Assembly: GCA_964463325.1 (NCBI GenBank)
Contig: CAYXBY010000007.1
Coordinates: 1-44,691, forward strand
Direction of reading: 5' to 3'
Length of the DNA stretch: 44,691 bases
Origin: UMGS1002 sp964463325
GTDB taxonomy: Bacteria > Bacillota > Clostridia > Oscillospirales > CAG-272
Under the pieces are notes generated by a model. That model did not search any database. It had not been told where the DNA came from and saw nothing but the letters and a program-made list of their open reading frames with translations. This document shows, one piece after another, positions 33,481 through 41,526 of the stretch (its first letter is position 1; each line of letters starts with the position of its first letter). Position numbers and translations under genes: made by a program.

Positions 33481-35928
33481 ATGAAGCAAAACAAAAATGA
33501 AGGTCTCAAGCGCACAAGCGAGAGCATCCGTGCTGAGATAGAGGCACGGCTGCTGCGCCATTTCGGCACTGAGCCGTCAGAGGCAACGCATGAGCAGCTT
33601 TACAAGGCGGTGGCACTCACCGTCAAGGATCTGCTGACCGAGAAGCGCGGTGAGTACACCAAGCAGGTCAACGCCCATGGCGCACGCCGCGTCTATTATA
33701 TGAGCATTGAGTTTTTGCTCGGACGGTCACTCAAGACCAGCCTGTGCAACCTCGGACTGGATCGCGAATATGCCCGCGCACTGAGCGAGATGGGCGTTTC
33801 TCTCGACGAACTGTACGAATGTGAGCCGGACGCAGGCCTTGGAAACGGTGGTCTCGGGCGGCTGGCGGCCTGCTTTCTCGATTCGCTGTCCTCGCTGGAT
33901 TATCCGGCGACCGGCTTTTCGATATGCTATGAATACGGCCTCTTCAAACAAAAGATCATTGACGGCATTCAGGTCGAGTTGCCGGATGTGTGGCTGCCGG
34001 GCGGTGAGGTGTGGTTGATACCGCGCACCGACCGCATCTTCCATGTGCGCTTTGGCGGGCATGTCAAGGAGAGCTGGCAGTCCGGGCACCTCGAGATAAG
34101 CTATGAGGACTGTGATGAGGTTGAGGCAGTGCCTTATGATATGATGATATCCGGCGCCGACTGCGACGCGGTATCACAGCTGCGGCTGTGGCGCGCGCGG
34201 GATATTCAGAATTTCAATATGGGATTGTTTACGCAGGGGCAGTATGTCCGTGCGCTGGAGGAGAGCAATCGTGCGGATATCATATCCAAGGTGCTCTATC
34301 CGTCGGATGAGCATACCGAGGGCAAGCTGTTGCGCCTGACGCAGCAATATTTCCTTGTTTCAGCGTCGATACAGAGCATTATCCGCGACCATATCGCGGT
34401 CTATCGTACGCTGGACAATCTGCCGGACAAGGTCGCTATCCACATCAACGACACTCATCCCGCACTATGTATTCCCGAGCTCATGCGCATACTCATCGAC
34501 GATTACCGCTTCGCTTGGGATCGCGCCTGGAATTTTGTGACGCGTATCGTCTCGTATACAAACCACACTGTTATGCCTGAGGCGCTTGAATGCTGGGGCG
34601 AGGATGTCTTCAAGCTCAAGCTGCCGCGCATTTATATGATCGTCAAGGAGATAAACGAGCGCTTCTGCCGCGAGGCCTGGAATGTCTTCCCGGGCAACTG
34701 GGATCGCATATCCCGTATGAGCATCATCTGCGGCGGGCAGGTGAGAATGGCTAATCTGTCTGTCATCGGCTCACATTCGGTCAATGGCGTCTCCAAACTG
34801 CATTCGGATATTCTCAAGCAGACAACCTTCCTTGATCTTTACCGCATGTACCCAGAGCGCTTCACCAATGTCACCAACGGTATTGCGCATCGCCGCTGGC
34901 TGTGCTATTCCAACCCGCGGTTGTCGGGACTGCTTGACGAGTGCATTGGTACGGGATATCGCTCACATTCGCAGGAGCTGGCAAAGTTTACTGAGTTTGC
35001 GAATAACGATGACGTGCTCCGCCGTCTGGGCGAGATAAAGCGGCAGAACAAGGCCGAGCTTGCCACGGCGCTGACACGCCACACCGGGCAGAAGGTTGAT
35101 CCTGATACGCTGTTCGACGTCCAGATAAAGCGACTGCACGAATATAAGCGTCAGCTGCTAAACGCGCTCAACATTATCGGCGTTTATCTCGATCTGCGCG
35201 ACGATCCCGATATGGATATTGAGCCGCAGACATTCATCTTTGGCGCCAAGGCCGCACCCGGATATTATATGGCCAAGCAGATAATCAGACTGCTGTACTA
35301 TTTGAGCCGTGACATAGAATCACATCACAAAATAAGAGAGAAGCTGCGTGTAGTCTTCCTCGAAGACTACAATGTGAGCATGGCGGAGATGCTTGTGCCC
35401 GCCGCAGAGGTCAGTGAGCAGATATCTCTTGCCGGCAAGGAGGCCAGCGGTACCGGCTGCATGAAGCTCATGATCAACGGTGCGCTGACGCTGGGTACAC
35501 TGGACGGCGCCAATGTCGAGATGCAAGCGGCAGCAGGTGAAGAAAACATGTATATCTTCGGCCTCAACAGCCGCGAGGTAGACGAGCTGTGGCTGCGCGG
35601 CTACAACGCATCCGAGTACTACAGCTCAAATCCCAGACTCCAGCGCATAGTGAACAGCCTTGACGTCGGCTTTGCGGGTGAATCCTTCTCGGAGATCGCG
35701 GCCTATCTCATTGCGGGGCATGGCATTGCCGACCCGTATATGTGCCTTGCCGACTTTGAGTCCTATCGCCTGACGCGCGAGCGTATGCTGAAGGATTATG
35801 CGGATAAACAAAAATGGAACCGTATGTCGCTGTACAACATTGCCGCAGCCGGGCAGTTCTCTGCAGATCGCAGCATAGAGGAGTACGCACAGCGCATTTG
35901 GGGACTGGAAAAGGTCAAAAAGGGCTGA
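33481..35928 (+). CDS. glgP: glycogen phosphorylase (GT35)
   Basis: Releases glucose-1-phosphate from glycogen ends with a pyridoxal-phosphate cofactor. It has 815 residues. Visible family blocks are YYMSIEFLLGRSL, DAGLGNGGLGRLAACFLDS, the TNHTVMPEALE region, and the cofactor-lysine segment EASGTGCMKLMINGALTLGTLDGANVEM, in which Cys replaces the usual Asn before Met-Lys. AAAGGA precedes the ATG. Having synthesis and breakdown enzymes in one operon implies co-expression, with flux set by allostery. Confidence 0.96.
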   Translation: MKQNKNEGLKRTSESIRAEIEARLLRHFGTEPSEATHEQLYKAVALTVKDLLTEKRGEYTKQVNAHGARRVYYMSIEFLLGRSLKTSLCNLGLDREYARALSEMGVSLDELYECEPDAGLGNGGLGRLAACFLDSLSSLDYPATGFSICYEYGLFKQKIIDGIQVELPDVWLPGGEVWLIPRTDRIFHVRFGGHVKESWQSGHLEISYEDCDEVEAVPYDMMISGADCDAVSQLRLWRARDIQNFNMGLFTQGQYVRALEESNRADIISKVLYPSDEHTEGKLLRLTQQYFLVSASIQSIIRDHIAVYRTLDNLPDKVAIHINDTHPALCIPELMRILIDDYRFAWDRAWNFVTRIVSYTNHTVMPEALECWGEDVFKLKLPRIYMIVKEINERFCREAWNVFPGNWDRISRMSIICGGQVRMANLSVIGSHSVNGVSKLHSDILKQTTFLDLYRMYPERFTNVTNGIAHRRWLCYSNPRLSGLLDECIGTGYRSHSQELAKFTEFANNDDVLRRLGEIKRQNKAELATALTRHTGQKVDPDTLFDVQIKRLHEYKRQLLNALNIIGVYLDLRDDPDMDIEPQTFIFGAKAAPGYYMAKQIIRLLYYLSRDIESHHKIREKLRVVFLEDYNVSMAEMLVPAAEVSEQISLAGKEASGTGCMKLMINGALTLGTLDGANVEMQAAAGEENMYIFGLNSREVDELWLRGYNASEYYSSNPRLQRIVNSLDVGFAGESFSEIAAYLIAGHGIADPYMCLADFESYRLTRERMLKDYADKQKWNRMSLYNIAAAGQFSADRSIEEYAQRIWGLEKVKKG

Positions 35929-35929
35929 T

Positions 35930-37888
35930 ATGCTTCCAAAATTAACAGAGCAGCTGGGGGCGGGCGTCGTCCCCAGCCTGCGAAAGATGCTTTACGCTCC
36001 GGGGGCCGATGTGGCAGAGGATGCCTCGACTCTCGGAGCATTTCCAATGACGCACCGACTTGAGCTCTGTCTTTGCGTCCCTGCACGGCTGGGCATAACC
36101 CGGGCGATGCTGCGGCTGTGCCGCGACGGCGAGGCGATGCGTGAGCTGCCGCTTGATATTTTCGACAGTCAGCTGGGCGAGGATCGCTATATCCTGCCGC
36201 TCGAGCTGCGCGAGCTGTGCGGCGGGGCGACATCGGGACTGTTTTATTACGATATCGTGCTGCGGCGCGGGCAAGAGACGCTTTATTCGGACACCGTCAA
36301 CAATGTTGACTTAACGCTGTCCTGCGAGCCCGGCGGGCAGTTTATGCTGCTGGTCTATGACGCTGATTTTACAGTGCCGCGGTGGCTGGGCAGCGAAATA
36401 ATATATCACATTTTCGCAGATAGGTTTGCTAAAGCCGGAGACAATTTAGTGATTCGTGATGACGCTGTCTTCAACCCCGATTGGGATGGCGGTGTGCCGT
36501 CCTATGCCGAGAGGCCGGGCGGAGAGATTGCAAATAACGACTTTTTCGGCGGCTCGCTTGACGGCGTCGTGCAGCAGCTGGACTACCTGGCCTCGCTTGG
36601 CGTGGGCACGTTGTACCTCAGCCCCATATTTGACGCATATTCCAACCACCGCTATGATACCGGCGACTATGAGAAGGTGGACTCGCTGGTCGGCGGAGAT
36701 CCCGCGCTTGATCGCCTGCTTGAGGCGGCGGCAGAGCGAGGAATGAGGGTGATACTTGATGGCGTTTTCAATCATACCGGCGATGACAGTCGATATTTTA
36801 ACCGCCGCGGGCGTTATCCGGAACTGGGAGCTTATCAGTCGCCCCAATCGCCGTATTTTAAGTGGTACAGCTTCCGCGAGTATCCCGACAGCTACGAATG
36901 TTGGTGGAACATACGCATATTGCCGCGTCTTCAGCACGAAAATGCCGATTGCCGCCATTATTTCACGGCGGACGACGGCATCGGAGCGCGGTATATACGC
37001 CGCGGTGTGTCCGGCTGGCGGCTGGACGTGGCGGATGAGCTCAGCGATGAGTTTTTGGACGAATTCCGCGACAGTGTCAAGCGCGCATCGGGCGGTGAGG
37101 CCATAATTATTGGCGAGGTGTGGGAAAACGCAGCTGATAAGCAGTCATACGGCAAGCGCCGCCGTTATTTGCAGGGACACCAGTTGGATAGCGTGATGAA
37201 TTATCCGCTTCGCAACGCCATAATCGGCTTTGTGTTATACGGTGACGGTCGGCTGCTATACAACACTCTGACCGCCATATATGCCTCCTACCCGCCCCAG
37301 GTGTCGCACAGCCTCATGAATCTGCTGGGGACACACGACACCGAGCGCATTTTGACCGCGTTGGCTGACGCCGGAACGGACATGATGTCAAACGGTGAGC
37401 TCGCGTCGTTCAGATTGTCAGAGTCGGCACGCAAGTTGGCACGCAAACGGCTGATCGTGGCCTCGACGCTGCAATATACCGTTTACGGGACGCCGTCGCT
37501 GTATTATGGTGATGAGGTCGGCATGGAGGGCGGGAGAGACCCATTCTGCCGTATGCCGTTTCCATGGGGACGTGAGGATGCCGAGCTGCTTGAGCATTAC
37601 CGTGCGCTGGGGAGAGTTCGCCGAGAGCCTGTCTACAGTTGGGGAGATTTCCGGGTGCTTGAGTACGGAGATGGTTATTTTGCTTTTGAGCGCACGCGCG
37701 ACGGTGAGCGGATTATTACGGCAGCGAATGTGTCCGACAAGCGATTCAATTTTAGTTTCGGATCACATAACTATATAGACTTGCTATCAGATGACAATTA
37801 TTTTGAAAATGTGACGTTGAATCCACTGCAAGTGGTCGTTCTCAAGGAGATAAAAAATGCTAAAAAAGGTGTTTTCGTTTTGGACTAA
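35930..37888 (+). CDS. GH13 alpha-glucan hydrolase (neopullulanase/cyclomaltodextrinase-like)
   Basis: The 652-residue cytoplasmic protein has an N-terminal beta-sandwich of about 140 residues and then a GH13 barrel. Catalytic residues are Asp in GWRLDVADEL, Glu in IIGEVWENA and Asp in LLGTHDTERI; the substrate loop is LDGVFNHTGDDS. No signal peptide is present, so it acts on internal glucan, probably the short or branched chains left by the phosphorylase. Its ATG lies two bases after the glgP stop. It occupies the place that amyX has in the Bacillus glycogen operon but is not closely recognisable as a pullulanase. Confidence 0.9.
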   Translation: MLPKLTEQLGAGVVPSLRKMLYAPGADVAEDASTLGAFPMTHRLELCLCVPARLGITRAMLRLCRDGEAMRELPLDIFDSQLGEDRYILPLELRELCGGATSGLFYYDIVLRRGQETLYSDTVNNVDLTLSCEPGGQFMLLVYDADFTVPRWLGSEIIYHIFADRFAKAGDNLVIRDDAVFNPDWDGGVPSYAERPGGEIANNDFFGGSLDGVVQQLDYLASLGVGTLYLSPIFDAYSNHRYDTGDYEKVDSLVGGDPALDRLLEAAAERGMRVILDGVFNHTGDDSRYFNRRGRYPELGAYQSPQSPYFKWYSFREYPDSYECWWNIRILPRLQHENADCRHYFTADDGIGARYIRRGVSGWRLDVADELSDEFLDEFRDSVKRASGGEAIIIGEVWENAADKQSYGKRRRYLQGHQLDSVMNYPLRNAIIGFVLYGDGRLLYNTLTAIYASYPPQVSHSLMNLLGTHDTERILTALADAGTDMMSNGELASFRLSESARKLARKRLIVASTLQYTVYGTPSLYYGDEVGMEGGRDPFCRMPFPWGREDAELLEHYRALGRVRREPVYSWGDFRVLEYGDGYFAFERTRDGERIITAANVSDKRFNFSFGSHNYIDLLSDDNYFENVTLNPLQVVVLKEIKNAKKGVFVLD

Positions 37889-38198
37889 GCCCAAGGATCC
37901 CAACAGCCCACGCTATCGCTATGAAATGGCCAAGCGCATCTGCGGACACCACATAAAATATGTGACCGAGCGCCACGGCGATGATCCTGAGGTGGTCATT
38001 GGCAAGGACGGTGCGTTGAATATCCGCGACGATGAGTTGCTGGTTTTTGCCTCGGCGGACATACTTATGCGTTGCAAAATAGTCGATATGCAGGCGTGGG
38101 AGCTGCTGAGTCATGATGGCGTGGTCATTACGGCGCCGGACCTTGAGCACGGCGGCGTCGAGCGCACGATAATTGTGCACTATGTTTATTATCGCTGA
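37857..38198 (+). CDS. small uncharacterised protein coupled to the glycogen operon
   Basis: The 113-residue protein overlaps the end of the GH13 gene by 32 bases. It has a clear AAGGAG seven bases before its ATG, so it is translated from inside that gene. The N-terminus is basic (MLKKVFSFWTKPK) and the middle holds RYRYEMAKRICGHHIKYVTERHGD, then short strands (ELLVFASADILMRCKI, WELLSHDGVVITAPD). It has no signal peptide or membrane segment. The compact alpha/beta pattern looks conserved, but I do not recognise a characterised family. The context suggests a glycogen-linked regulator or adaptor, which is inference only. Confidence 0.75.
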   Translation: MLKKVFSFWTKPKDPNSPRYRYEMAKRICGHHIKYVTERHGDDPEVVIGKDGALNIRDDELLVFASADILMRCKIVDMQAWELLSHDGVVITAPDLEHGGVERTIIVHYVYYR

Positions 38199-38235
38199 AC
38201 TTCCGATAATTTCACAAGTTTGCGCCACAATATGG

Positions 38236-38264
38236 TTGACAATCGACAATAATCGTTGTATAAT
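38236..38264 (+). promoter_or_regulatory. promoter of the ROK-like regulator
   Basis: TTGACA (38236-38241), a 17-base spacer and TATAAT (38259-38264). An in-frame ATG at 38256 lies within it and is therefore not a translation start. Confidence 0.88.
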
Positions 38265-38333
38265 ATGGTAAAGTGCGCGTGTGACCGGAGCCGGTTTACG
38301 CTGCATCTGTTTGAGCTACTTGACGGAGGGAAA

Positions 38334-39293
38334 ATGACTGTTTGTTTGAATGAATCAACCAAAAAGGAGAATGTGATAGCTGTTTTTGAGGCAGTAGCGG
38401 ATCATGGCTGCTGCACTCGGGCTGAGATAGCCGCAGCAACAGGACTGAGCACCGTTACTGTCGGTAAGGCGGCGGAATCGCTGTTGGATGCTGGAATATT
38501 TCTTTCACGATCGAATGCGCCCAAGGGCGTTGGCCGTAAAGCTGAACAACTGTGCTTGGATCAGCGTGGTGTGCTGGTGGTGTTCAATCTTGGCAGCTTT
38601 TGCTTTAGTGCCTGCTTTTTTAGCTTGTCCGGCGAGCTGCTGGATACATATGTATTTCACGAGATACCTGATTTTTGTTTTCGAGATAATCTAAAATATT
38701 TTTTGGGTCGAGCTAAGAACTATATGGTGGAACACGGCAAAGACAAGGTATATTTAGCAAATTGTCTTGTTGTGCCGGGGAGCTATGACGCGGAAAGTGA
38801 TACGGTCGTGAGTACAAATGGCGGGTTTGTCGACCTTAAGGTGCGCGATTATATAAGCAGAGTCGCCTCGATCGATATCGACATGGTGATCGACAGCTCT
38901 GATGCCTCGCTACGGTGGTGTATCACTGAATCCGAGCCGGGCGAAAATGTGCTTGTAGTGACCGCCGATGGTGAGATAACAGCTCGCATTGGTCTGGCGG
39001 GTGTTGAGATCCCGCGCGGAGCAAATACTTTTGAGCTGATTGACAGTGAAATGCAGTATCAGGTCTCCGAGCTTGTTGCGTTTATGATCAGTACGATGAA
39101 AATAGACCGAGTGTTTATTCAGACCGAGAGTTGTCGCTGGATAAATTCGCGTCAGATTAATCTGCTGGTTGAAGATGTGCTGACGCGAAATGGGATGACT
39201 CCTAAGATTCTCGTCACCAACGATGACAGCTATGCTCCACGCGGTGCAATGCTGATATTGAGAAAGCATTATTTGCACAGTCTCATGCAATGA
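38334..39293 (+). CDS. ROK-like transcriptional regulator without recognisable kinase motifs
   Basis: The 319-residue protein begins with a winged helix-turn-helix of the ROK-repressor type (NVIAVFEAVADHGCCTRAEIAAATGLSTVTVGKAAESLLDAGIF, about 11-55), in which residues 30-50 form the recognition region. The remainder has the length and strand order of a ROK sugar-binding fold, but the phosphate loop (DxGxT), the EGxxHxxG zinc region and the cysteine cluster are absent. The start is ATG at 38334 after GGAGGG. It follows the glycogen operon with its own promoter and may sense a sugar or sugar phosphate to control it. Confidence 0.82.
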   Translation: MTVCLNESTKKENVIAVFEAVADHGCCTRAEIAAATGLSTVTVGKAAESLLDAGIFLSRSNAPKGVGRKAEQLCLDQRGVLVVFNLGSFCFSACFFSLSGELLDTYVFHEIPDFCFRDNLKYFLGRAKNYMVEHGKDKVYLANCLVVPGSYDAESDTVVSTNGGFVDLKVRDYISRVASIDIDMVIDSSDASLRWCITESEPGENVLVVTADGEITARIGLAGVEIPRGANTFELIDSEMQYQVSELVAFMISTMKIDRVFIQTESCRWINSRQINLLVEDVLTRNGMTPKILVTNDDSYAPRGAMLILRKHYLHSLMQ

Positions 39294-39354
39294 ATGTGAG
39301 CCTCAAAGCGGGGCAGAGCAGGGGGAGATTTTCCGAGGAACTAAAAATAATTGA

Positions 39355-39424
39355 GCCCGGGGTATTGAATTATTGACGGTTATGTGCTATAATTAGTCAG
39401 TTTGAATCAGTCAATACTCCGGGC
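39355..39424. repeat. 13-bp inverted repeat flanking the tRNA-Arg promoter
   Basis: GCCCGGGGTATTG (39355-39367) is repeated in inverted form as CAATACTCCGGGC (39412-39424) with one G/A difference. The left arm overlaps the -35 box and the right arm lies in the leader, so the repeat acts at DNA level, not as one RNA hairpin. It may be an operator or the ends of a very small mobile repeat. Confidence 0.6.
39365..39393 (+). promoter_or_regulatory. promoter of tRNA-Arg
   Basis: TTGAAT (39365-39370), a 17-base spacer and TATAAT (39388-39393). It is nearly the same sequence as the sensor-kinase promoter at 41557-41585. About 70 bases of leader, with a TGCGTG/CACGCA hairpin (39434-39447) extended by CCTC/GAGG, precede the tRNA. 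Confidence 0.72.
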
Positions 39425-39469
39425 TGCGCCTCCTGCGTGAGCACGCATGAGGTAGCAGTGATGTTATAT

Positions 39470-39546
39470 GTCCCGGTAGCTCAGTAGGATAGAGCGGTCG
39501 CCTCCTAAGCGACAGGCCGTTGGTTCGACTCCAATCCGGGATGCCA
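39470..39546 (+). tRNA. tRNA-Arg (anticodon CCT)
   Basis: A complete cloverleaf is visible: acceptor GTCCCGG (39470-39476) with CCGGGAT (39536-39542, first pair G-U), D-arm from GCTC at 39479, anticodon stem GTCGC/GCGAC (39497-39501/39509-39513), loop CTCCTAA with anticodon CCT at 39504-39506, T-arm GTTGG-TTCGACT-CCAAT, discriminator G, and encoded CCA (39544-39546). It reads AGG codons for arginine. tRNA 3' ends like this are common integration sites, and a recombinase remnant lies just downstream. Confidence 0.97.
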
Positions 39547-39555
39547 AAAACCCTT

Positions 39556-39595
39556 GCTGCAAGCCCCTTTTTGGGGCTTGCAGCGTTAATTTTTC
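39556..39595 (+). terminator. terminator after tRNA-Arg
   Basis: GCTGCAAGCCCC (39556-39567) pairs perfectly with GGGGCTTGCAGC (39573-39584) around a T5 loop, followed by a T-rich stretch (TTAATTTTT). Confidence 0.88.
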
Positions 39596-39600
39596 TCTTT

Positions 39601-39639
39601 GCACCCGATGATAGTCCGTATATCGTCGGGTGCTTTTTT
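39601..39639 (+). terminator. second terminator after tRNA-Arg
   Basis: GCACCCGATGA (39601-39611) pairs with TCGTCGGGTGC (39623-39633) with one wobble pair, followed by TTTTTT (39634-39639). Confidence 0.88.
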
Positions 39640-39659
39640 ATGTGCTGCACGTTGAATAT

Positions 39660-39720
39660 TTTGCTAACCCGACTCGAACGGTTTACACAAGTTTGCTAAT
39701 AAAAATCAGCGATTTGCTAA
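39660..39720. repeat. three direct repeats of TTTGCTAA beside the recombinase remnant
   Basis: TTTGCTAA occurs at 39660-39667, 39692-39699 and 39713-39720, directly next to the 3' end of the tyrosine-recombinase remnant. Short direct repeats in this position resemble arm-type integrase binding sites. No second copy of the tRNA 3' end was found in the window, so an attachment pair cannot be shown. Confidence 0.5.
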
Positions 39721-39727
39721 TTTGATT

Positions 39728-40300
39728 TTAGCGGCTGCTTGCGGGGGCTTGCGCGGCAATCAGCGCCGCCAGCGCACTTGCAAGCTCGGGTGATTTTTGA
39801 AGTTGCTCGACCATGCTTGCCAGATCAAGGGTCGCGGGTGCCGTTTCCTTCGGTTCTGCCGGAGGACGGACGTCTCTCAAATCGGGGTTGGAATAGAAGG
39901 CGGTCTCAAACTTCCCAGCATTGACCTTTCTATCTTCATCCAGGATATGAGCGTACACACTTGTAATCATGTCGATCTCCGCATGTCCCGTATCGCCCTG
40001 TGTGGCCTTCAGATCGCCGTGGTTGAGTTTCAACTTGTATGTAGTACTGGAATGACGGAGAGAATGAAAGACCACTCTGGGCAGCCCTGCTTCTTCACGG
40101 AGTTTTGCAAACTCCTTCAGGATGATACGATCCTCGCAAGGGCGTCCGTTCGGGAGAGCGACGACCAGGTTGTAGTCCTGATACTCGTCTCCCAGGAAGC
40201 TCCTGACTTCATCCTCTGCCTTCTTCCACTCGCACAGAATATAAGCGAGGGTTTTAGGCAGCCATACTTTACGGATACCTTTCCTATCCCAAAGAGAAAA
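39728..40300 (-). pseudogene. 3' remnant of a tyrosine recombinase (integrase) gene
   Basis: The minus-strand frame is open from 40348 to the stop at 39728. Recognisable integrase sequence starts near 40279 (GIRKVWLPKTLAYILCEWKKAED) and runs through FHSLRHSS, which holds the catalytic HxxR, GHAEIDM with the second His, and TSVYAHI with the nucleophile Tyr, to a proline-rich tail. The first catalytic Arg, the core-binding domain and the start codon are missing. An in-frame TAG and a terminator-like hairpin stand where the 5' half should be. The gene is therefore a fossil of an integrated element that used the neighbouring tRNA-Arg region, and it is probably inactive. Confidence 0.82.
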
Positions 40301-40308
40301 AAGAGCAT

Positions 40309-40352
40309 AAAAAAGACAGGTAGCGCAGCCCTCGGACGAACCGAGAAGCTAC
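40309..40352 (-). terminator. minus-strand terminator abutting the recombinase remnant
   Basis: On the minus strand GTAGC pairs with GCTAC (40348-40352/40320-40324) and CTCGG with CCGAG (40341-40345/40331-40335), followed by TTTTTT (complement of 40309-40314). It lies upstream of the remnant in the direction of transcription, as if a terminator had been joined to the truncated gene by a deletion. Confidence 0.7.
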
Positions 40353-40391
40353 GCTCCCATTTTGTGTTTTATAAAATGTTGATTTTGACTT

Positions 40392-40440
40392 CTGTATGAC
40401 CTCCTCAGGAGAAGCAAACCTTTGCAAAGGAAACATACAG
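40392..40440. repeat. nested palindromes
   Basis: CTGTATG (40392-40398) and CATACAG (40434-40440) enclose two further palindromes, CTCCTCAGGAG (40401-40411) and CCTTTGCAAAGG (40419-40430). The gap 40301-40534 holds only this, the terminator and no convincing gene. Possible recombination or protein-binding site of the lost element. Confidence 0.55.
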
Positions 40441-40534
40441 CTTACATTCCCAAAAGCCGATACAGGCAATTATTTGACCGTTTTTGAACTCCTATTGTGA
40501 ATTGTAAGCTTGGACTGTTTAACGCTGCTTATCC

Positions 40535-41122
40535 TTATGCGTTACAGCAAAACAGTATTTTGATGAGGTCGTACAAGGGACGCTTACCCTTGAGCGAGTG
40601 AACAAAGCCGATAGAATATACAAATGAAGCCGTATCCATCGTTGCTTTGGGGTTCCACACCTTTTTTTCGGCAATATCACCATACTCGCATTGCTCTGAG
40701 TCGGCAATGTATTTCAGGTGCTTATTAATTTCGGCGGTCTGTGGGTCGCCGCTGTGATTTTGAAGTGACACTACTGCAATGCGGGCATTGGGGCTTTGTG
40801 CGCGGATAGCGGTCACAAGTTCGCGATACTTATTGTCAAAGCCGTCGGGATCCTTGGCGAAGAAAGCCTTATCAGCGTCGCCAACGTGCAACAGCACGGT
40901 CTCGGGCGCGAGCGGGGAGACGGCTTCCTCATATATCTGAGCTGCGTCTGCGACCGAAATGCTGTCGAAGCTACGGTTGTAAATCTTCTGCTCTATAGCG
41001 AATGCCTGACGCAATTCACCGGTGGGAATGGTTTTGTCCTCGCCGCAGCCAAAAATCACGATGCCGTCCTGCTCGGCGAGTTCATTCAAAAGTTTGTATT
41101 GCTTAATCTCTGCTTCTCTCAT
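40535..41122 (-). CDS. SGNH/GDSL hydrolase-like protein, active site degenerate
   Basis: The 195-residue soluble protein has the alternating strand-helix order of an SGNH hydrolase (GIVIFGCGEDKTIP, ETVLLHVGDADKAFF, ARIAVVSLQNHSG). The nucleophile block reads GCGEDK without serine, and the final DxxH block is not seen, so catalysis by the usual mechanism is doubtful. The start at 41122 is preceded by GGAGG inside the end of the upstream gene, only two bases away; the two are co-translated. Function is unknown. A carbohydrate-binding or esterase-like role is possible. Confidence 0.6.
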   Translation of the reverse strand: MREAEIKQYKLLNELAEQDGIVIFGCGEDKTIPTGELRQAFAIEQKIYNRSFDSISVADAAQIYEEAVSPLAPETVLLHVGDADKAFFAKDPDGFDNKYRELVTAIRAQSPNARIAVVSLQNHSGDPQTAEINKHLKYIADSEQCEYGDIAEKKVWNPKATMDTASFVYSIGFVHSLKGKRPLYDLIKILFCCNA

Positions 41123-41124
41123 TG

Positions 41125-41412
41125 TTATGCCTCCAGTCCTTGTGCGCGTTTTTTGTCAAGAGCGACATTTCTGAAATATACGGCCACATTCAGTGATACA
41201 ATGGCCAAATTCAGTATGTATGCTATCAGAACGTAATTAATCTGGTTGGAAATGATCTTTGCGCCGATGCCTGCTACGTACCCCGTGATAATAAGCAGAA
41301 TAAACGGCAGGCTTGTTCCCTTGGCTGTTCTCGCCTTATATGCTTTAATGACATTCAGCGGCCAGGAAAAGCCAAAGCATACGAGCATGACTGTTTCTAA
41401 AATAGATCCCAT
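41125..41412 (-). CDS. SemiSWEET/PQ-loop-like small membrane protein
   Basis: The 95-residue protein has three hydrophobic helices (about 5-22, 34-54, 60-80). The first helix and loop read FSWPLNVIKAYKARTAKGTSLPF, the proline-plus-'Lys-x3-Lys/Gly-x-Ser' pattern of the PQ-loop/SemiSWEET group, whose members work as dimers and move sugars or other small solutes. AAAGGAG stands seven bases before the ATG. It is the first gene of a two-gene unit with the SGNH-like protein. The substrate is unknown. Confidence 0.72.
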   Translation of the reverse strand: MGSILETVMLVCFGFSWPLNVIKAYKARTAKGTSLPFILLIITGYVAGIGAKIISNQINYVLIAYILNLAIVSLNVAVYFRNVALDKKRAQGLEA

Positions 41413-41448
41413 GATATATCTCCTTTGAGGCGTTTTGATTTCACCGCT

Positions 41449-41477
41449 ATGATAGCATTGGTATTTGAAAAAAGCAA
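41449..41477 (-). promoter_or_regulatory. possible promoter of the SemiSWEET-SGNH unit
   Basis: Minus-strand TTGCTT (complement of 41472-41477) and TATCAT (complement of 41449-41454) with a 17-base spacer, about 40 bases before the ATG. Confidence 0.55.
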
Positions 41478-41526
41478 TTATATGAACAAAATGAACGCAA
41501 ATATCAATTTCTGCACGCTTTTTTTA

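Noticed and set aside
39373..39393. TTGACG with TATAAT as the tRNA promoter
   Set aside because: The spacer would be only nine bases. TTGAAT at 39365 gives 17 bases with the same -10 box.
40284..40469. 61-codon frame on the minus strand upstream of the recombinase remnant
   Set aside because: It reads through the terminator hairpin and the nested palindromes and has no recognisable similarity. A remnant of a real gene cannot be excluded but is not supported.
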